Source: Streptomyces sp. CB01373 | GTDB taxonomy: Bacteria > Actinomycetota > Actinomycetes > Streptomycetales > Streptomycetaceae | Direction of reading: 5' to 3' | Assembly (NCBI RefSeq): GCF_002803075.1 | Contig: NZ_NNBK01000001.1 | Coordinates: forward strand, 1 to 64,000 | Length of the DNA: 64,000 nucleotides | Shown here: positions 25,251 through 34,295 of the stretch, in pieces | Layout of the letters: each line of letters starts with the position of its first letter | Numbering within the stretch: position 1 is the first letter of the stretch | Notes under the pieces: model-generated | Told to the model about the DNA's origin: nothing | Database searches by the model: none | What the model saw: only the letters and a program-made list of their open reading frames with translations | Translations under genes and position numbers: made by a program

Positions 25251-26705
25251 ATGAGCGCAACGCGTACGGGCACGGACCATGTCGTCGTCATCGGGGCCGG
25301 GATCGCGGGGCTGGCCGCCGCGCACCGGCTGTTGCGGCAGGGGGCGCGGGTGACCGTGCTGGAGGCGGCCGAGCGCGTCGGCGGCAAGCTGCTGCCGGGC
25401 GAGATCGCGGGCGTCCGCGTCGACCTGGGCGCCGAGTCGATGCTCGCCCGCCGCCCCGAGGCCGTGACCCTCGCGCGCGAGACGGGACTGGCGGACCACC
25501 TCCAGCCGCCCGCCACGGCGAGCGCCTCCATCTGGACCCGCGGCGCCCTGCGCCCCATGCCGAAGGGGCACGTCATGGGCGTCCCCGGCACCGCCTCCGC
25601 GCTGTCCGGCGTGCTCTCCGAGGAGGGCCTCGCCCGTATCGAGCGCGACGCCGGGCTGCCCCGCACGGAGGTCGGCGACGACGTGGCCGTCGGCGAGTAC
25701 GTGGCCGCCCGCCTGGGCCGCGAGGTCGTCGACCGCCTGGTGGAGCCCCTGCTCGGCGGGGTCTACGCCGGTGACGCCTACCGCATCTCGATGCGCTCGG
25801 CCGTCCCCCAGCTCTTCCGGGCCGCCCAGACCCACGACTCGCTGCTGGAAGGGGTCCGCGAGATCCAGGCCGCGGCGGCCGCCGCACAGCAGACCGGGCC
25901 GGTGTTCATGGGCATCGAGGGCGGCGTGGGCCGGCTGCCGCTCGCGGTCGCCGAGTCGGTGCGGGCCCGCGGCGGCGAGATCCTGACCGGGACCCCGGTG
26001 ACGGAGCTGCGCAGGCAGGACCGTACGTCCTGGCAGGTGACCGCCGGCGACCGCGTGCTGCACGCCGACGCGGTGATCGTCGCCGTGCCCGCGCCCGTCG
26101 CCGCCGGGCTGCTGAGCGCCGAGTCCCCGGAGGCCGCCGCCGAACTGCGGGCCGTCGAGTACGCCTCCATGGCCCTGATCACCCTCGCCTACCGCCGCGC
26201 CGACGCCGCCCTGCCCGAGGGCAGCGGCTTCCTGGTGCCCCCCGTCGACGGCCGCACCATCAAGGCGTCCACCTTCGCCTCCCGGAAGTGGGGCTGGATC
26301 GCCGAGGAGGACCCGGACGTGGTCGTACTGCGCACCTCGGTGGGGCGGTACGGCGAGACGGAGATCCTCCAGCGCGACGACGCCGGCCTCGTCGACGTCT
26401 CCCGGCACGACCTGCGCGAGGCGACCGGTCTGGACGCCGCGCCCCTGGAGACCCGTGTCACCCGCTGGACCGACGGACTGCCCCAGTACCCTGTCGGCCA
26501 CCACGCGCGCGTGGCCCGCATCCGCGAGCACGTCGGCAAGCTGCCCGGTCTGGCGGTGTGCGGCGCGGTGTACGACGGAGTGGGCATCCCCGCGTGCATC
26601 GCGAGCGCGTACGCGGCCGTCGACCAGCTGCGGGGTGACCTGCGGGGTCTGCAGGAGCTCACCGCGGCCCCGGTGCAGAGTCTGCACGGCGGAGCGGGAG
26701 AATAG
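25251..26705 (+). CDS. hemG: coproporphyrinogen III / protoporphyrinogen oxidase
   Basis: 484-residue FAD enzyme of haem synthesis (HemY/CgoX type) that oxidises the porphyrinogen ring, in actinobacteria normally coproporphyrinogen III to coproporphyrin III. The dinucleotide motif [17 protein letters not shown] (12-28) and [11 protein letters not shown] are clear; [20 protein letters not shown] is the typical C-terminal flavin motif. It is followed 4 bases later by the coproheme decarboxylase gene, which supports the coproporphyrin-dependent branch. The symbol cgoX is also used. Confidence 0.93.
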   Translation: MSATRTGTDHVVVIGAGIAGLAAAHRLLRQGARVTVLEAAERVGGKLLPGEIAGVRVDLGAESMLARRPEAVTLARETGLADHLQPPATASASIWTRGALRPMPKGHVMGVPGTASALSGVLSEEGLARIERDAGLPRTEVGDDVAVGEYVAARLGREVVDRLVEPLLGGVYAGDAYRISMRSAVPQLFRAAQTHDSLLEGVREIQAAAAAAQQTGPVFMGIEGGVGRLPLAVAESVRARGGEILTGTPVTELRRQDRTSWQVTAGDRVLHADAVIVAVPAPVAAGLLSAESPEAAAELRAVEYASMALITLAYRRADAALPEGSGFLVPPVDGRTIKASTFASRKWGWIAEEDPDVVVLRTSVGRYGETEILQRDDAGLVDVSRHDLREATGLDAAPLETRVTRWTDGLPQYPVGHHARVARIREHVGKLPGLAVCGAVYDGVGIPACIASAYAAVDQLRGDLRGLQELTAAPVQSLHGGAGE

Positions 26706-26709
26706 CCTC

Positions 26710-27441
26710 ATGAGTGACGACGCCCCCACCACCGAGTCCGGCAGGGTCCCGAACAAGGGCAAGCTGGCTAAGGACCTCAACGAGGTCATCCGCTACACGC
26801 TGTGGTCCGTCTTCAAGCTGAAGGACCTGCTCCCCGAGGACCGCGCGGGCTACGCGGACGAGGTCCAGGAGCTGTTCGACCAGCTCGCCGCCAAGGGCGT
26901 GACCATCCGCGGCACGTACGACCTCTCGGGCCTGCGCGCCGACGCCGACCTCATGATCTGGTGGCACGCCGAGACCAGCGACCAGCTCCAGGAGGCGTAC
27001 AACCTCTTCCGCCGTACGCGGCTCGGCCGCGCCATGGAGCCGGTGTGGTCGAACATGGCGCTGCACCGCCCCGCCGAGTTCAACCGCTCGCACATCCCGG
27101 CGTTCCTCGCCGACGAGACGCCGCGCGACTACGTCAGCGTGTACCCGTTCGTGCGCTCCTACGACTGGTACCTGCTGCCCGACGAGGACCGCCGCCGCAT
27201 GCTCGCCGACCACGGCAAGATGGCCCGGGGCTACCCGGACGTGCGCGCCAACACGGTCGCGTCCTTCTCCCTCGGCGACTACGAGTGGGTCCTCGCCTTC
27301 GAGGCCGACGAGCTGCACCGCATCGTCGACCTCATGCGCCACCTGCGCGCCTCCGAGGCCCGCCGGCACGTGCGCGAGGAGATCCCGTTCTTCACCGGGC
27401 GCCGCAAGGACATCGCCGAGCTGGTGGCCGGTCTGGCCTGA
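26710..27441 (+). CDS. hemQ: coproheme decarboxylase (chlorite dismutase-like)
   Basis: 243-residue final enzyme of the coproporphyrin-dependent haem pathway (ChdC/HemQ), converting coproheme to haem b with peroxide. Y145 in the conserved YPFVRS motif is the catalytic tyrosine and H168 in [13 protein letters not shown] the proximal haem ligand, by family alignment from memory. It is probably co-transcribed with hemG. The last 50 bases of the gene are overlapped on the other strand by the 3' end of the peptidase gene at 27392. Confidence 0.95.
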   Translation: MSDDAPTTESGRVPNKGKLAKDLNEVIRYTLWSVFKLKDLLPEDRAGYADEVQELFDQLAAKGVTIRGTYDLSGLRADADLMIWWHAETSDQLQEAYNLFRRTRLGRAMEPVWSNMALHRPAEFNRSHIPAFLADETPRDYVSVYPFVRSYDWYLLPDEDRRRMLADHGKMARGYPDVRANTVASFSLGDYEWVLAFEADELHRIVDLMRHLRASEARRHVREEIPFFTGRRKDIAELVAGLA

Positions 27442-29167
27442 CCCGTGCCGGTGTCCCGGGGCCGACGGGCCCCGGGACCCGGCCCCGGCCCCGGCCCCGC
27501 CGCTCAGCGGTGGGGCCGGCCCGGCCGGTCGCCCGTTGCAAGGCCTCACGCAACTGGCGTACGCGGGTCTCCTGGAACGTCGGGCCGTACGGCCGCGGCT
27601 CCGCGCGCGGGGCGCACACCGCCTGCCGCCCCGGCAGGCGGCCCTGGAGCAGGTAGGCGTCCAGATGCGCGTTGACGCAGGCGTTCGGCCCGCCCGCGAT
27701 GCCGTGCGTGCCCGCGCCCCGCTCGGTCACCAGCACCGAACCGGCCAGCCGCCCGCGCAGCTCCAGGGCGCCCGTGTACGGCGCGGCCGCGTCCCGTTCG
27801 GCGGCCAGGATCAGCGTCGGCGGCAGCTCGCCGGGGCCGGTCCTCACGTCCAGGGGCCGCTGCCGGGGCGCCGGCCAGTAGGCGCACGGCAGGTTCGCCC
27901 ACACATTGCTCCAGGTCTCGAACGGCGCCACCCGCGCGAGCCGTGTGTTATCCCGGTCCCAGACCGCGAAGTCCGTCGGCCAGGAAGCGTCGTTGCACTC
28001 CACGGCCGTGTAGACCGCGCTGCCGTTCTCCGCGGCGGCGGCCCCCTCCCGGTGCGGGGCCGCCAGCGCGACCAGCGGCTTCGGGTCGCCCTTCAGATAC
28101 GCCGACAGGGCCTTGGCGCTGCCCGGCCAGTGGTCGTCGTAGTACCCGGCCGTCAGGAGCAGGCCCTGCAACTGGCCCGGTCCCACCGAGCCGCCCGCCG
28201 GTTCGGCGGCGAGCCGCTCCCGCGCCCTGTCGTAGCTCTTCTGCACCTGCCCGGCCGTACCGCCCAGCGCGTACACGTCGTCGTGCCGCGCCGTCCACGC
28301 GCGGAAGTCCGCCCAGCGGGCCTCGAACGCGGCCGACTGGTCCAGGTTGGCGCGGTACCAGATCCGGTCGGGCGCCGGGTTCACCGCGGCGTCGAAGACC
28401 ATCCGGCGGACGCGCGTGGGGAACAGCGCGGCGTACAGCGCACCGAGGTAGGTGCCGTACGAGGCGCCCACGAACGTCAGCCGGTCCTCGCCCAGCGCCG
28501 CTCGCAGCACGTCCAGGTCGCGGGCGTTGTTGAGGGAGTTGTAGTGACGCAGGGACTCGCCCGCGCGCCGGGCGCAGCCGCCCGCGTACGCCTTGGCCTC
28601 GGCGACGCGCTGTTCCTTGTACGCCCGTGAGGGGTGCGTCGGCGCTGCTCTGGGCGCCCGGAGCTCGAAGAAGTCCTTCGGGTCCTGGCAGGACAGCGGG
28701 GCCGACCGGCCCACCCCGCGTGGGGCGTAGCCGACGAGGTCGTACGCGGAGGCGACGCGCTTCCACTCCGGCAGCAGGCCCATCAGCGGGAAGGAGGTGC
28801 CGTCGGCGCCCGGACCGCCCGGGTTGAACACGAGAGCGCCCTGACCGGACACTCTGCGCTTGCTGTTGCGCGGGTCCTTGTGCGTGGCCCGCACCCGGCT
28901 GACAACGAGCCGGATCCGCTTGCCGTCGGGGTGCGCGTAGTCGAGGGGCACCTGGACCGTGCCGCACTCCATGCTCCGGGGCAGCTCCCGCGCCTCCGGA
29001 CACGCGCCGAAGTCGATCCCGGCCGCCCGCGCCCACGCCGCGGCGACGACGGCGCCCCGCAGTTCCGCCGCGGCACCGGGGAGGTGTGCGGTGGGCGTGG
29101 CCGGGGCGCCGGCGAGGGCGGTGAGGAACAGGGACCCGGCGGCCGTCCAGACGGCGGCAGCGGTCAT
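27392..29167 (-). CDS. TAP/SlpD-like secreted tripeptidyl aminopeptidase
   Basis: 591-residue exported alpha/beta hydrolase. Signal peptide ~1-27; [11 protein letters not shown] oxyanion loop (~110-120); nucleophile S236 in [14 protein letters not shown]-like C-terminal domain with [16 protein letters not shown] and His in [10 protein letters not shown]. It releases N-terminal tri- or dipeptides from secreted proteins. The usual DPRG motif reads APRG here. The last ~45 residues are Arg/Pro/Gly-rich and lie partly antisense to hemQ (50-base overlap), so they look like a read-through tail. A hairpin can hide the ribosome site (29173-29205). Confidence 0.85.
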   Translation of the reverse strand: MTAAAVWTAAGSLFLTALAGAPATPTAHLPGAAAELRGAVVAAAWARAAGIDFGACPEARELPRSMECGTVQVPLDYAHPDGKRIRLVVSRVRATHKDPRNSKRRVSGQGALVFNPGGPGADGTSFPLMGLLPEWKRVASAYDLVGYAPRGVGRSAPLSCQDPKDFFELRAPRAAPTHPSRAYKEQRVAEAKAYAGGCARRAGESLRHYNSLNNARDLDVLRAALGEDRLTFVGASYGTYLGALYAALFPTRVRRMVFDAAVNPAPDRIWYRANLDQSAAFEARWADFRAWTARHDDVYALGGTAGQVQKSYDRARERLAAEPAGGSVGPGQLQGLLLTAGYYDDHWPGSAKALSAYLKGDPKPLVALAAPHREGAAAAENGSAVYTAVECNDASWPTDFAVWDRDNTRLARVAPFETWSNVWANLPCAYWPAPRQRPLDVRTGPGELPPTLILAAERDAAAPYTGALELRGRLAGSVLVTERGAGTHGIAGGPNACVNAHLDAYLLQGRLPGRQAVCAPRAEPRPYGPTFQETRVRQLREALQRATGRAGPTAERRGRGRGRVPGPVGPGTPARVRPDRPPARRCPCGAR

Positions 29168-29172
29168 CGCGT

Positions 29173-29205
29173 ATCCCTTCGGTGCACGGCAGCGACAGAA
29201 GGGAT
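29173..29205 (-). promoter_or_regulatory. hairpin covering the peptidase ribosome-binding site
   Basis: On the minus strand ATCCCTTC (29205-29198) is followed 17 bases later by its exact complement GAAGGGAT (29180-29173), which is the ribosome-binding site 5 bases before the ATG at 29167. Pairing would block translation. The rest of the 263-base gap to 29430 shows no gene. Confidence 0.45.
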
Positions 29206-29430
29206 GTTTCGTTCACCTCGAGGGCAAGGGCAAGCACCGCCCGCCGGTGTCGCGGCCGATGCCCCCGACGCGCCCCAGGCAGGCCCCGGCGCCGGGCGCA
29301 CACTCCGGCACGCACGGCCGCCCGCACGCCCGTTCATTCCTGGCCGGGACCGCTCGCGGGGCCATGTCGTGCCTCTCGTTCGTGTCCGACCGGGCGGGCG
29401 TCAGTCGGTGACGAGGTCCCAGGCGAGAAG

Positions 29431-29634
29431 TCAGTCCGCCTGGACTCGCTTCCTGCGGTGCCGCTTGACGTCACGCACGAGCTGCCAGACGGTCGTGATC
29501 TGAAGCAGCGCCGCGAAAGAGATGAACCATCCTGAATCGTCTCCGTTCATATATGCCTGCGCGGCGCCGGCGACGAGCATGAGGCAGGCCAGAACGCCAG
29601 CCGCTGATATGGCCAAGCCGATTCGATCAATCAC
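29431..29634 (-). CDS. small two-helix membrane protein next to TIGR04222 gene
   Basis: 67-residue protein with helices at ~5-27 (IGLAISAAGVLACLMLVAGA) and ~35-52 (GWFISFAALLQITTVWQLV) and a basic tail VKRHRRKRVQAD. GTG 29634 has GAAGG 9 bases upstream; a TTG overlapping the TIGR04222 stop gives a slightly longer form. It is in the same direction and 17 bases from that gene, so probably co-expressed. One Cys (C17). No known family was recognised. Lower GC at third positions than neighbours in its first half. Confidence 0.6.
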   Translation of the reverse strand: MIDRIGLAISAAGVLACLMLVAGAAQAYMNGDDSGWFISFAALLQITTVWQLVRDVKRHRRKRVQAD

Positions 29635-29651
29635 CAGCGAAGTGCCTTCGG

Positions 29652-30491
29652 TCAATCGCCGTCCGCGCCAGCGGTCTTGGGATGCCCGGCCGTGCGGGGC
29701 CGGTTGCGTGCGGGGCGGTCCTGCACGGGCCGGTCGTGGTGGGCGAAGGCGGCGCGCAGGTTCGGTTCGCCGATCGCGTTGATGCCGCGTACGGCCACGG
29801 ATGCCAGGTACGCGCGCTCGTCGCCGAAGCCGTTCATGTGGCGGGCCAGGCTGCCGAGCAGGCGCTGGCCGGCCGGAGAGGCCCAACGCGAGTACGGGTG
29901 GACCTCGAAGCGGGCGATGACCAGGCAGCTCAGGGTCAGCGCGAGCGGCAGCGCGAACCAGAGGGCGATCAGCTCCCGGGGCATCCCGGTCGGGCCGGGC
30001 AGCAGCAGCGCGGTCAGGCTCAGGGCGAGGACGGCCAGCGCGGCGATCCGCACCCGGCGGACCCCGGCCGCGATCGTGGACCCGTCCCCGTCCGGCACGG
30101 CGAGACCTGCCCTGACGAGCCGGTCGGCGAGGCCGCGCACCGCCTCCGCGGTGGCCGCCGCCGCGCGCACCGGCGCGATCCGGGACTGCCCCTCCGGGCC
30201 GATCGCCCCTATGACGGAACGCTCCATCTCGTCCCGCCCGCGCGGATCGACGACCGTCGCCCAACCGGTGTGCGCGAGCAGCAGCCGACGCTGGCGCGCC
30301 ATGGAGACCAGGGTCAGCTCGGCGACCCGCGCCGGTCCGCCCGAGAGGAACGCCGCCTCGTAGAGCGTCAGATCGCGGCCCCGGCCGGCGTCCACGTCGA
30401 CGGCCGCGGCGCGCACCGCGGCCAGGCACAGCCGCAGGCACGCCGTGCCCGCGAAGGCCCAGGCCAGAAGCAGGAGAAGGACCCAGAACAT
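29652..30491 (-). CDS. TIGR04222-domain membrane protein
   Basis: 279-residue protein beginning with a membrane helix (FWVLLLLLAWAFAGTACL). The diagnostic TIGR04222 segment DLTLYEAAFLSGGPARVAELTLVSMARQRRL is at ~40-70. Two more helices lie at ~147-165 and ~172-192, then a soluble tail rich in Arg/Pro. In actinobacteria TIGR04222 genes lie beside DUF692 genes. Many members end in a Gly/Cys-rich tail that has been suggested to be modified; this one does not. It lies 125 bases downstream of the DUF692 gene with a hairpin between. Confidence 0.8.
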   Translation of the reverse strand: MFWVLLLLLAWAFAGTACLRLCLAAVRAAAVDVDAGRGRDLTLYEAAFLSGGPARVAELTLVSMARQRRLLLAHTGWATVVDPRGRDEMERSVIGAIGPEGQSRIAPVRAAAATAEAVRGLADRLVRAGLAVPDGDGSTIAAGVRRVRIAALAVLALSLTALLLPGPTGMPRELIALWFALPLALTLSCLVIARFEVHPYSRWASPAGQRLLGSLARHMNGFGDERAYLASVAVRGINAIGEPNLRAAFAHHDRPVQDRPARNRPRTAGHPKTAGADGD

Positions 30492-30516
30492 GACGCGTTT
30501 CTATGCCAGAGGCCTG

Positions 30517-30558
30517 GGAAACACCATGCCCTGTTCGCCATCCGGACAGAGTGTTTCC
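30517..30558 (-). promoter_or_regulatory. two-stem hairpin between DUF692 and TIGR04222 genes
   Basis: Outer arms GGAAACAC (30517-30524) and GTGTTTCC (30551-30558) are perfect. An inner stem CTGTTCG/CGGACAG pairs with one G-U. On the minus strand the structure lies 26 bases upstream of the TIGR04222 start and 59 after the DUF692 stop. It could be a processing site, attenuator or weak terminator; no U tract. Confidence 0.45.
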
Positions 30559-30616
30559 GGTATGTGACGTTCCGTTTGTTTGCCGAGGTCAGGGCGTCGG
30601 GGTGGCGGGGCCGGGC

Positions 30617-31945
30617 TCAGCGGCCCAGCAGCACCCGCTGGGCCGCGCGGGCCACCCGTGCCGCCGGGCGGCGCGACCGGGGCGCCGGCCCCGAGCGGTC
30701 CAGCCACCACTCCCGCAACTCCCGCCGGACGCCCGCGTCGTGAGGACGGCCGGCGAGCAGCAGGGACTCCGTGAACTCCAGGGCGTCCTGCCGGTAGCCC
30801 CCGGTCATCGGGTGCCTCTGCGCATAGGAGAGGAACGCGGTCCGGTAGCCCTCGCCGAGCAGTACCGGCAGTTCGGGCGCCACCTTGGCCACGACGTCCG
30901 CCCGCTTCGCGGCGAGCGAGCGCGCCTGCACGCCGATACGCACCCGGTCGAACCCCTCCGGCGCGGGCGTCCCGGCGACGAGCGCCGAGAGCAACGAGGT
31001 CTGCGCGAGCGCGAGCCGCTGCCGCGCGGCCTCGGTGCCGGCCGCCCGCCACTCCGGTCCGGGCGCGGCGTCGGAGACGGGCGCCGGGTCGGCGTCGGGC
31101 ACTGGGCGCACGGGCGCCGTGCGTCCCGACTCCACCGCCGTTGCGATGGCCGCCAACTCCCGCTCCAGCTCGCTCGGTTCGGGGAAGTTCTCGTCGCGCT
31201 CCAGCAGGACCCCCGGTGGGGCGACGCGCGAGGCGAGATCGGTCAGGATGTCGAGGACCGGGCGCGGCACCGGGTGGGCGTGGCTGTCGTGCCAGACGCC
31301 GTCCCGTTCGAAGCCGCCCGCCACATGGACGTACGCGATGGCTTCGAGGGGGAGTTCGGCCAGCGCCCGGGCCGGGTCCTCGCCCCGGTTGACGTGGTTG
31401 GTGTGCAGATTGGCCACGTCGATCAGCAGCCTCACCCCCGTGCGGTCGGCCAGCTCGTACAGGAACTGTCCCTCCGTCAGCTCCTCGTCCGGCCAGGCCA
31501 GCAGTGCGGCGATGTTCTCCACGGCGAGCGGCACGGGCAGTGCCTCCTGCGCCATACGGACGTTCTCGCACAGCACGTCGAGAGCGTCGCGGGTGCGCGG
31601 CACGGGCAGCAGGTGCCCGGCCTCCAGCCGCGGCGAGGCGGTCAGCGCGCCGCCCGCGCGGACGAACGCGATGTGCTCGGTGACCAGTGGCGAGCCGAGC
31701 GCCCGCGCCCGCTCGGCGAGGGCGGTCAGCCTGCCCTCGTCCGGCCGGTCGGCGCCGCCCAGGCCGAGCGAGACCCCGTGCGGCACCACGGTCACCCCGC
31801 GGCCGCGCAGGCGCAGCAGCGACTCTGGCGGATGCGAAGGGCACACGTTCTCGGCGACGACCTCGACCCAGTCGATGCCCGGCATCTCCTCCACCGCGTC
31901 CGCGATCTCCGGCCGCCACCCGATCCCCGTCCCGAGCCGCTCCAT
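30617..31945 (-). CDS. DUF692 multinuclear non-haem iron oxidase (MNIO), two-domain
   Basis: 442-residue enzyme. The N-terminal TIM barrel (~1-275) has the complete MNIO metal set by motif: H56 (PHGVSL), H91 (TEHIAF), E143 (VEN), D176 and N179 (IDVANLH), H207 (YVHVAGG), D220 and H222 (HDSHAH) and E249 (LERD). MbnB and TglH of this family oxidise cysteine residues in peptides. A Pro-rich linker and a helical C-terminal domain of ~130 residues ([19 protein letters not shown]) resembling DUF2063 follow, a fusion of two proteins often encoded separately. ATG 31945 has GCGAGG upstream; GTG 31975 is an alternative. Neighbours suggest a TIGR04222-linked system. Confidence 0.88.
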   Translation of the reverse strand: MERLGTGIGWRPEIADAVEEMPGIDWVEVVAENVCPSHPPESLLRLRGRGVTVVPHGVSLGLGGADRPDEGRLTALAERARALGSPLVTEHIAFVRAGGALTASPRLEAGHLLPVPRTRDALDVLCENVRMAQEALPVPLAVENIAALLAWPDEELTEGQFLYELADRTGVRLLIDVANLHTNHVNRGEDPARALAELPLEAIAYVHVAGGFERDGVWHDSHAHPVPRPVLDILTDLASRVAPPGVLLERDENFPEPSELERELAAIATAVESGRTAPVRPVPDADPAPVSDAAPGPEWRAAGTEAARQRLALAQTSLLSALVAGTPAPEGFDRVRIGVQARSLAAKRADVVAKVAPELPVLLGEGYRTAFLSYAQRHPMTGGYRQDALEFTESLLLAGRPHDAGVRRELREWWLDRSGPAPRSRRPAARVARAAQRVLLGR

Positions 31946-32053
31946 CCTGGCCTCGCCCCCCTCTTGCCCCCACACCGGTGCACGTGACGGGGGTATGGCC
32001 CGGGCGCCGGGCCCCGAACCCCGCGGCCCGCACCTTCAGAGCAACATTTGAGC

Positions 32054-32278
32054 TAGGGCCTTTCGTTTGGATCAGGCCGGATCAGGGAGCGGGGTCTGGT
32101 GCTGGGGGAACCTCCCACGCGGTTCAGGCAGTGGGGGAGCGTCGCAAGGCGGAGGAGGGCGGCAGGGCGGAGCCCTGCCAACCGACGACAACGCGGCTGG
32201 GGTTGCCCCCTGCTCGAAGAGCTTGGGGGAGCGGTGCCAGGGCCCGCGAGCCCGGCCTGATCCAAACGAAAGGCCCTA
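32054..32278. mobile_element. MITE-like element with 27-bp terminal inverted repeats
   Basis: Perfect 27-base inverted repeats occupy 32054-32080 and 32252-32278 around 171 bases of GC-rich filler with internal hairpins (CCCCCTGCTC...GAGCTTGGGGG). Both outer ends begin with the dinucleotide TA, as a TA target duplication of an IS630/Tc1-type element would give. There is no transposase. The right end supplies the TAG stop of the gene at 32276. Confidence 0.75.
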
Positions 32279-33034
32279 AGCCCCGCCGTGGGCCCGGAGC
32301 CGGTCCGGGCGCAGTGCGGGGTGGTCGGCGACGACCGTGCAGGAGCCGGGGGCGATCTCCGTGAAGCCCGCGTCGCGGACCACCGGCAGTTCGCCGGAGG
32401 TGAGTTCCGCCCAGTGGGCGGGGTCGGCGGTGCGGACGGTGAGCGGGAAGCCCGCGTCCCGCCAGGCCGTGCGCCGCTCGTCGGACAGTTCCCACCAGGC
32501 GAGCTGGGCGCCGTGGCCGGCCTGGGCCATCGCCTTGCCCGCGGACATGTCCAGCCGGGGGCTCATCCACAGCACCGGGACGTCCGGGTCCGGCGCGGCG
32601 GGCGGCTCCGGGTCGTCGAGCTCGGTGCCGGAGACCTGGAGCTTTGCCAGGTCCTTCGGCCAGCCGTCCAGCGGTACGGGCGGGAAGACCCGCACCTGCG
32701 CCGCCGTGCCGGTGACGGTGATGCCGGGCAGGGCCTCGGCCCGCCGCCACTCGGCGCCACGCGCCCGTCTCACCACCTTGCGGATCCGGGCGTCCTGCCA
32801 GTCCCGCACGGCCCGCTCCCACTCCCCGTCACCGGCCGAGCGCTCGTCGGCGAGCAGCACCAGGACGGCTCGGGCCGCGGTCTCCAGGGCGTCCGTACGG
32901 GCCGGGGGAGCGGCCCGCTCGATCCGCACCACCAGCGGCAGCACGAACTGCCGCGCCTGGTCGCGTGCGCCGGGCTCGGACCGGAACGGGCTGTCCTGCG
33001 GGGTGGTGGCCGTGGTGCTCTCGTCGGTGCTCAC
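32276..33034 (-). CDS. PTH2-like peptidyl-tRNA hydrolase domain protein
   Basis: 252-residue protein. The N-terminal ~125 residues are helical and of no clear family; the C-terminal ~110 residues contain the PTH2 core (LDMSAGKAMAQAGHGAQLAWW, then PLTVRTADPAHW and GFTEIAPGSCTVVA). The family frees peptidyl-tRNA or serves related roles. GTG 33034 was chosen over 33076 because the Ser/Thr-rich start is typical; no strong ribosome site is visible at either. The stop codon TAG lies in the terminal repeat of the MITE, so the original C-terminus may have differed slightly. Confidence 0.75.
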   Translation of the reverse strand: MSTDESTTATTPQDSPFRSEPGARDQARQFVLPLVVRIERAAPPARTDALETAARAVLVLLADERSAGDGEWERAVRDWQDARIRKVVRRARGAEWRRAEALPGITVTGTAAQVRVFPPVPLDGWPKDLAKLQVSGTELDDPEPPAAPDPDVPVLWMSPRLDMSAGKAMAQAGHGAQLAWWELSDERRTAWRDAGFPLTVRTADPAHWAELTSGELPVVRDAGFTEIAPGSCTVVADHPALRPDRLRAHGGA

Positions 33035-33255
33035 GGCGCCCAGTCTGCCAGCCGGCCGACGGGCCCCGGCCGCCACTGGCTCCCGGTCGGTCCCGGCTCC
33101 GGGCCGCCACCGGCCCCCGGTCGATCCCGGCTTTCGGGCTGCCGCCGACTCCGCGTTGCCCCGGGCTTTCGGGCCGCTGTCGGCTCTCCGGCCGCCACCG
33201 GCTCCCGGTGGGTCACGGCTCCCGGTGGGTCACGGCTCCCGGTCGGTCCCGGCTT

Positions 33256-33309
33256 CGGGCCGCCACCGGCCCCCGGGCCGCCACCGGCCCCCGGGCCGCC
33301 ACCGGCCCC
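33256..33309. repeat. three perfect 18-bp tandem repeats
   Basis: The unit CGGGCCGCCACCGGCCCC is repeated exactly at 33256, 33274 and 33292. Upstream (33060-33255) the same theme CGGSCCGCCACCGGCYCCCG recurs in degenerate form with GTGGGTCACGGCTCCCG twice. The 287-base gap 33035-33321 thus consists almost wholly of repeats; no gene seen. Confidence 0.85.
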
Positions 33310-33321
33310 CGGCCCGGATCG

Positions 33322-34191
33322 TCAGGCGCGGTCGGTCGAGGCGGCGATCAGGTCGGAGACCTTCACCAGGCGGTAGCCCCTCTTGCGCAGCTCCGGTACG
33401 ACGGCGCGCACCACGCGCTCGGTGGTGGGGGCGGCGCTGCGGGTGCAGTGCATGACCACGACCGAGCCCGGCTTGACCCCGTTCAATACCTGCCTGGCCA
33501 CGGCGTCCGCGTCCGTCGCGAACGCGTCTCCGCTCACCACGTCCCACTGCACCGCGGTGACACCGAGACTGCTGAGCGCCCGCAGGGCCTGCTGGTCGTA
33601 GCAGCCGCCGGGGAAACGGAAGTACGGCATCGGGTGCGGCACGCCCGCCTTGCGGAACGCCTCGTACGCGCCCTCCACGTCCGACCGCATCCGGTCGGCG
33701 GGCACCCTGGGCAGTCCGTAGCAGTTCGCGGCGAACGCGTAGTGGCTGTAGGAGTGGTTGGCGAGCTCGAACAGGGGGTCGCTGCCGATGGAGCGGGCCT
33801 GGTCCGGGTACTGCTCGGCCCAGCGACCGGTCATGAACACCGTGGCCGGCGCCTTCAGGGCGCGCAGGGTGGCGATGAGCTCCGGGTTGTCGAAGTGCTC
33901 GCCCGCCGCCGCGCGCGGCCCCTCGTCGGCGGTCATGTCCGCGTCGAAGGTGAGCGCGACCGTCTTCCCCTTGGTGCGGGGGCCGTTGCTGAAGACGGGG
34001 GTCAGGCCGCCGGGCCCCGGGGTGAGGGCCGGCGGCCGGGAGGGCGAGGGACTGGCCGGTGCGGAGGGTGAGGCCGACGCGGACTTCGAGGGGGCCGTCA
34101 GCCCGGCGCGGGGGCCCTCGTTGCCGCCGCAGGCGGCCAGGGCGGCGCCGAGGGCGCAGACGGCGGTGATGCGTCGTACAAGTGTGATCAC
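33322..34191 (-). CDS. polysaccharide deacetylase (NodB) lipoprotein
   Basis: 289-residue exported carbohydrate esterase family 4 enzyme. The lipobox is LAAC21; a Ser/Pro-rich linker (~32-60) precedes the NodB domain. Motif 1 is TFDAD (D83, D85); metal-binding His are H146 and H150 in NHSYSH; motif 3 is RFPGG; the final motif is VVMHCTRS. It removes acetyl groups from a wall polymer such as peptidoglycan or chitin-like glycans. GTG 34191 is the only start preceding the signal; upstream GAAGAAGG is distant. All catalytic residues appear present. Confidence 0.85.
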   Translation of the reverse strand: MITLVRRITAVCALGAALAACGGNEGPRAGLTAPSKSASASPSAPASPSPSRPPALTPGPGGLTPVFSNGPRTKGKTVALTFDADMTADEGPRAAAGEHFDNPELIATLRALKAPATVFMTGRWAEQYPDQARSIGSDPLFELANHSYSHYAFAANCYGLPRVPADRMRSDVEGAYEAFRKAGVPHPMPYFRFPGGCYDQQALRALSSLGVTAVQWDVVSGDAFATDADAVARQVLNGVKPGSVVVMHCTRSAAPTTERVVRAVVPELRKRGYRLVKVSDLIAASTDRA

Positions 34192-34295
34192 ACGATGAAC
34201 ATATGACCTTCTTCGATCACGGGAACGGCGGCATGGCCGCGCGGTCACCCACCCGGTGGCCGAGTGGTCCGGTGGCCCGGCGGTCCGGTCCCGGC

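Noticed and set aside
33060..33309. CRISPR array
   Set aside because: The 18-base units are directly adjacent with no spacers; no cas genes in the window.
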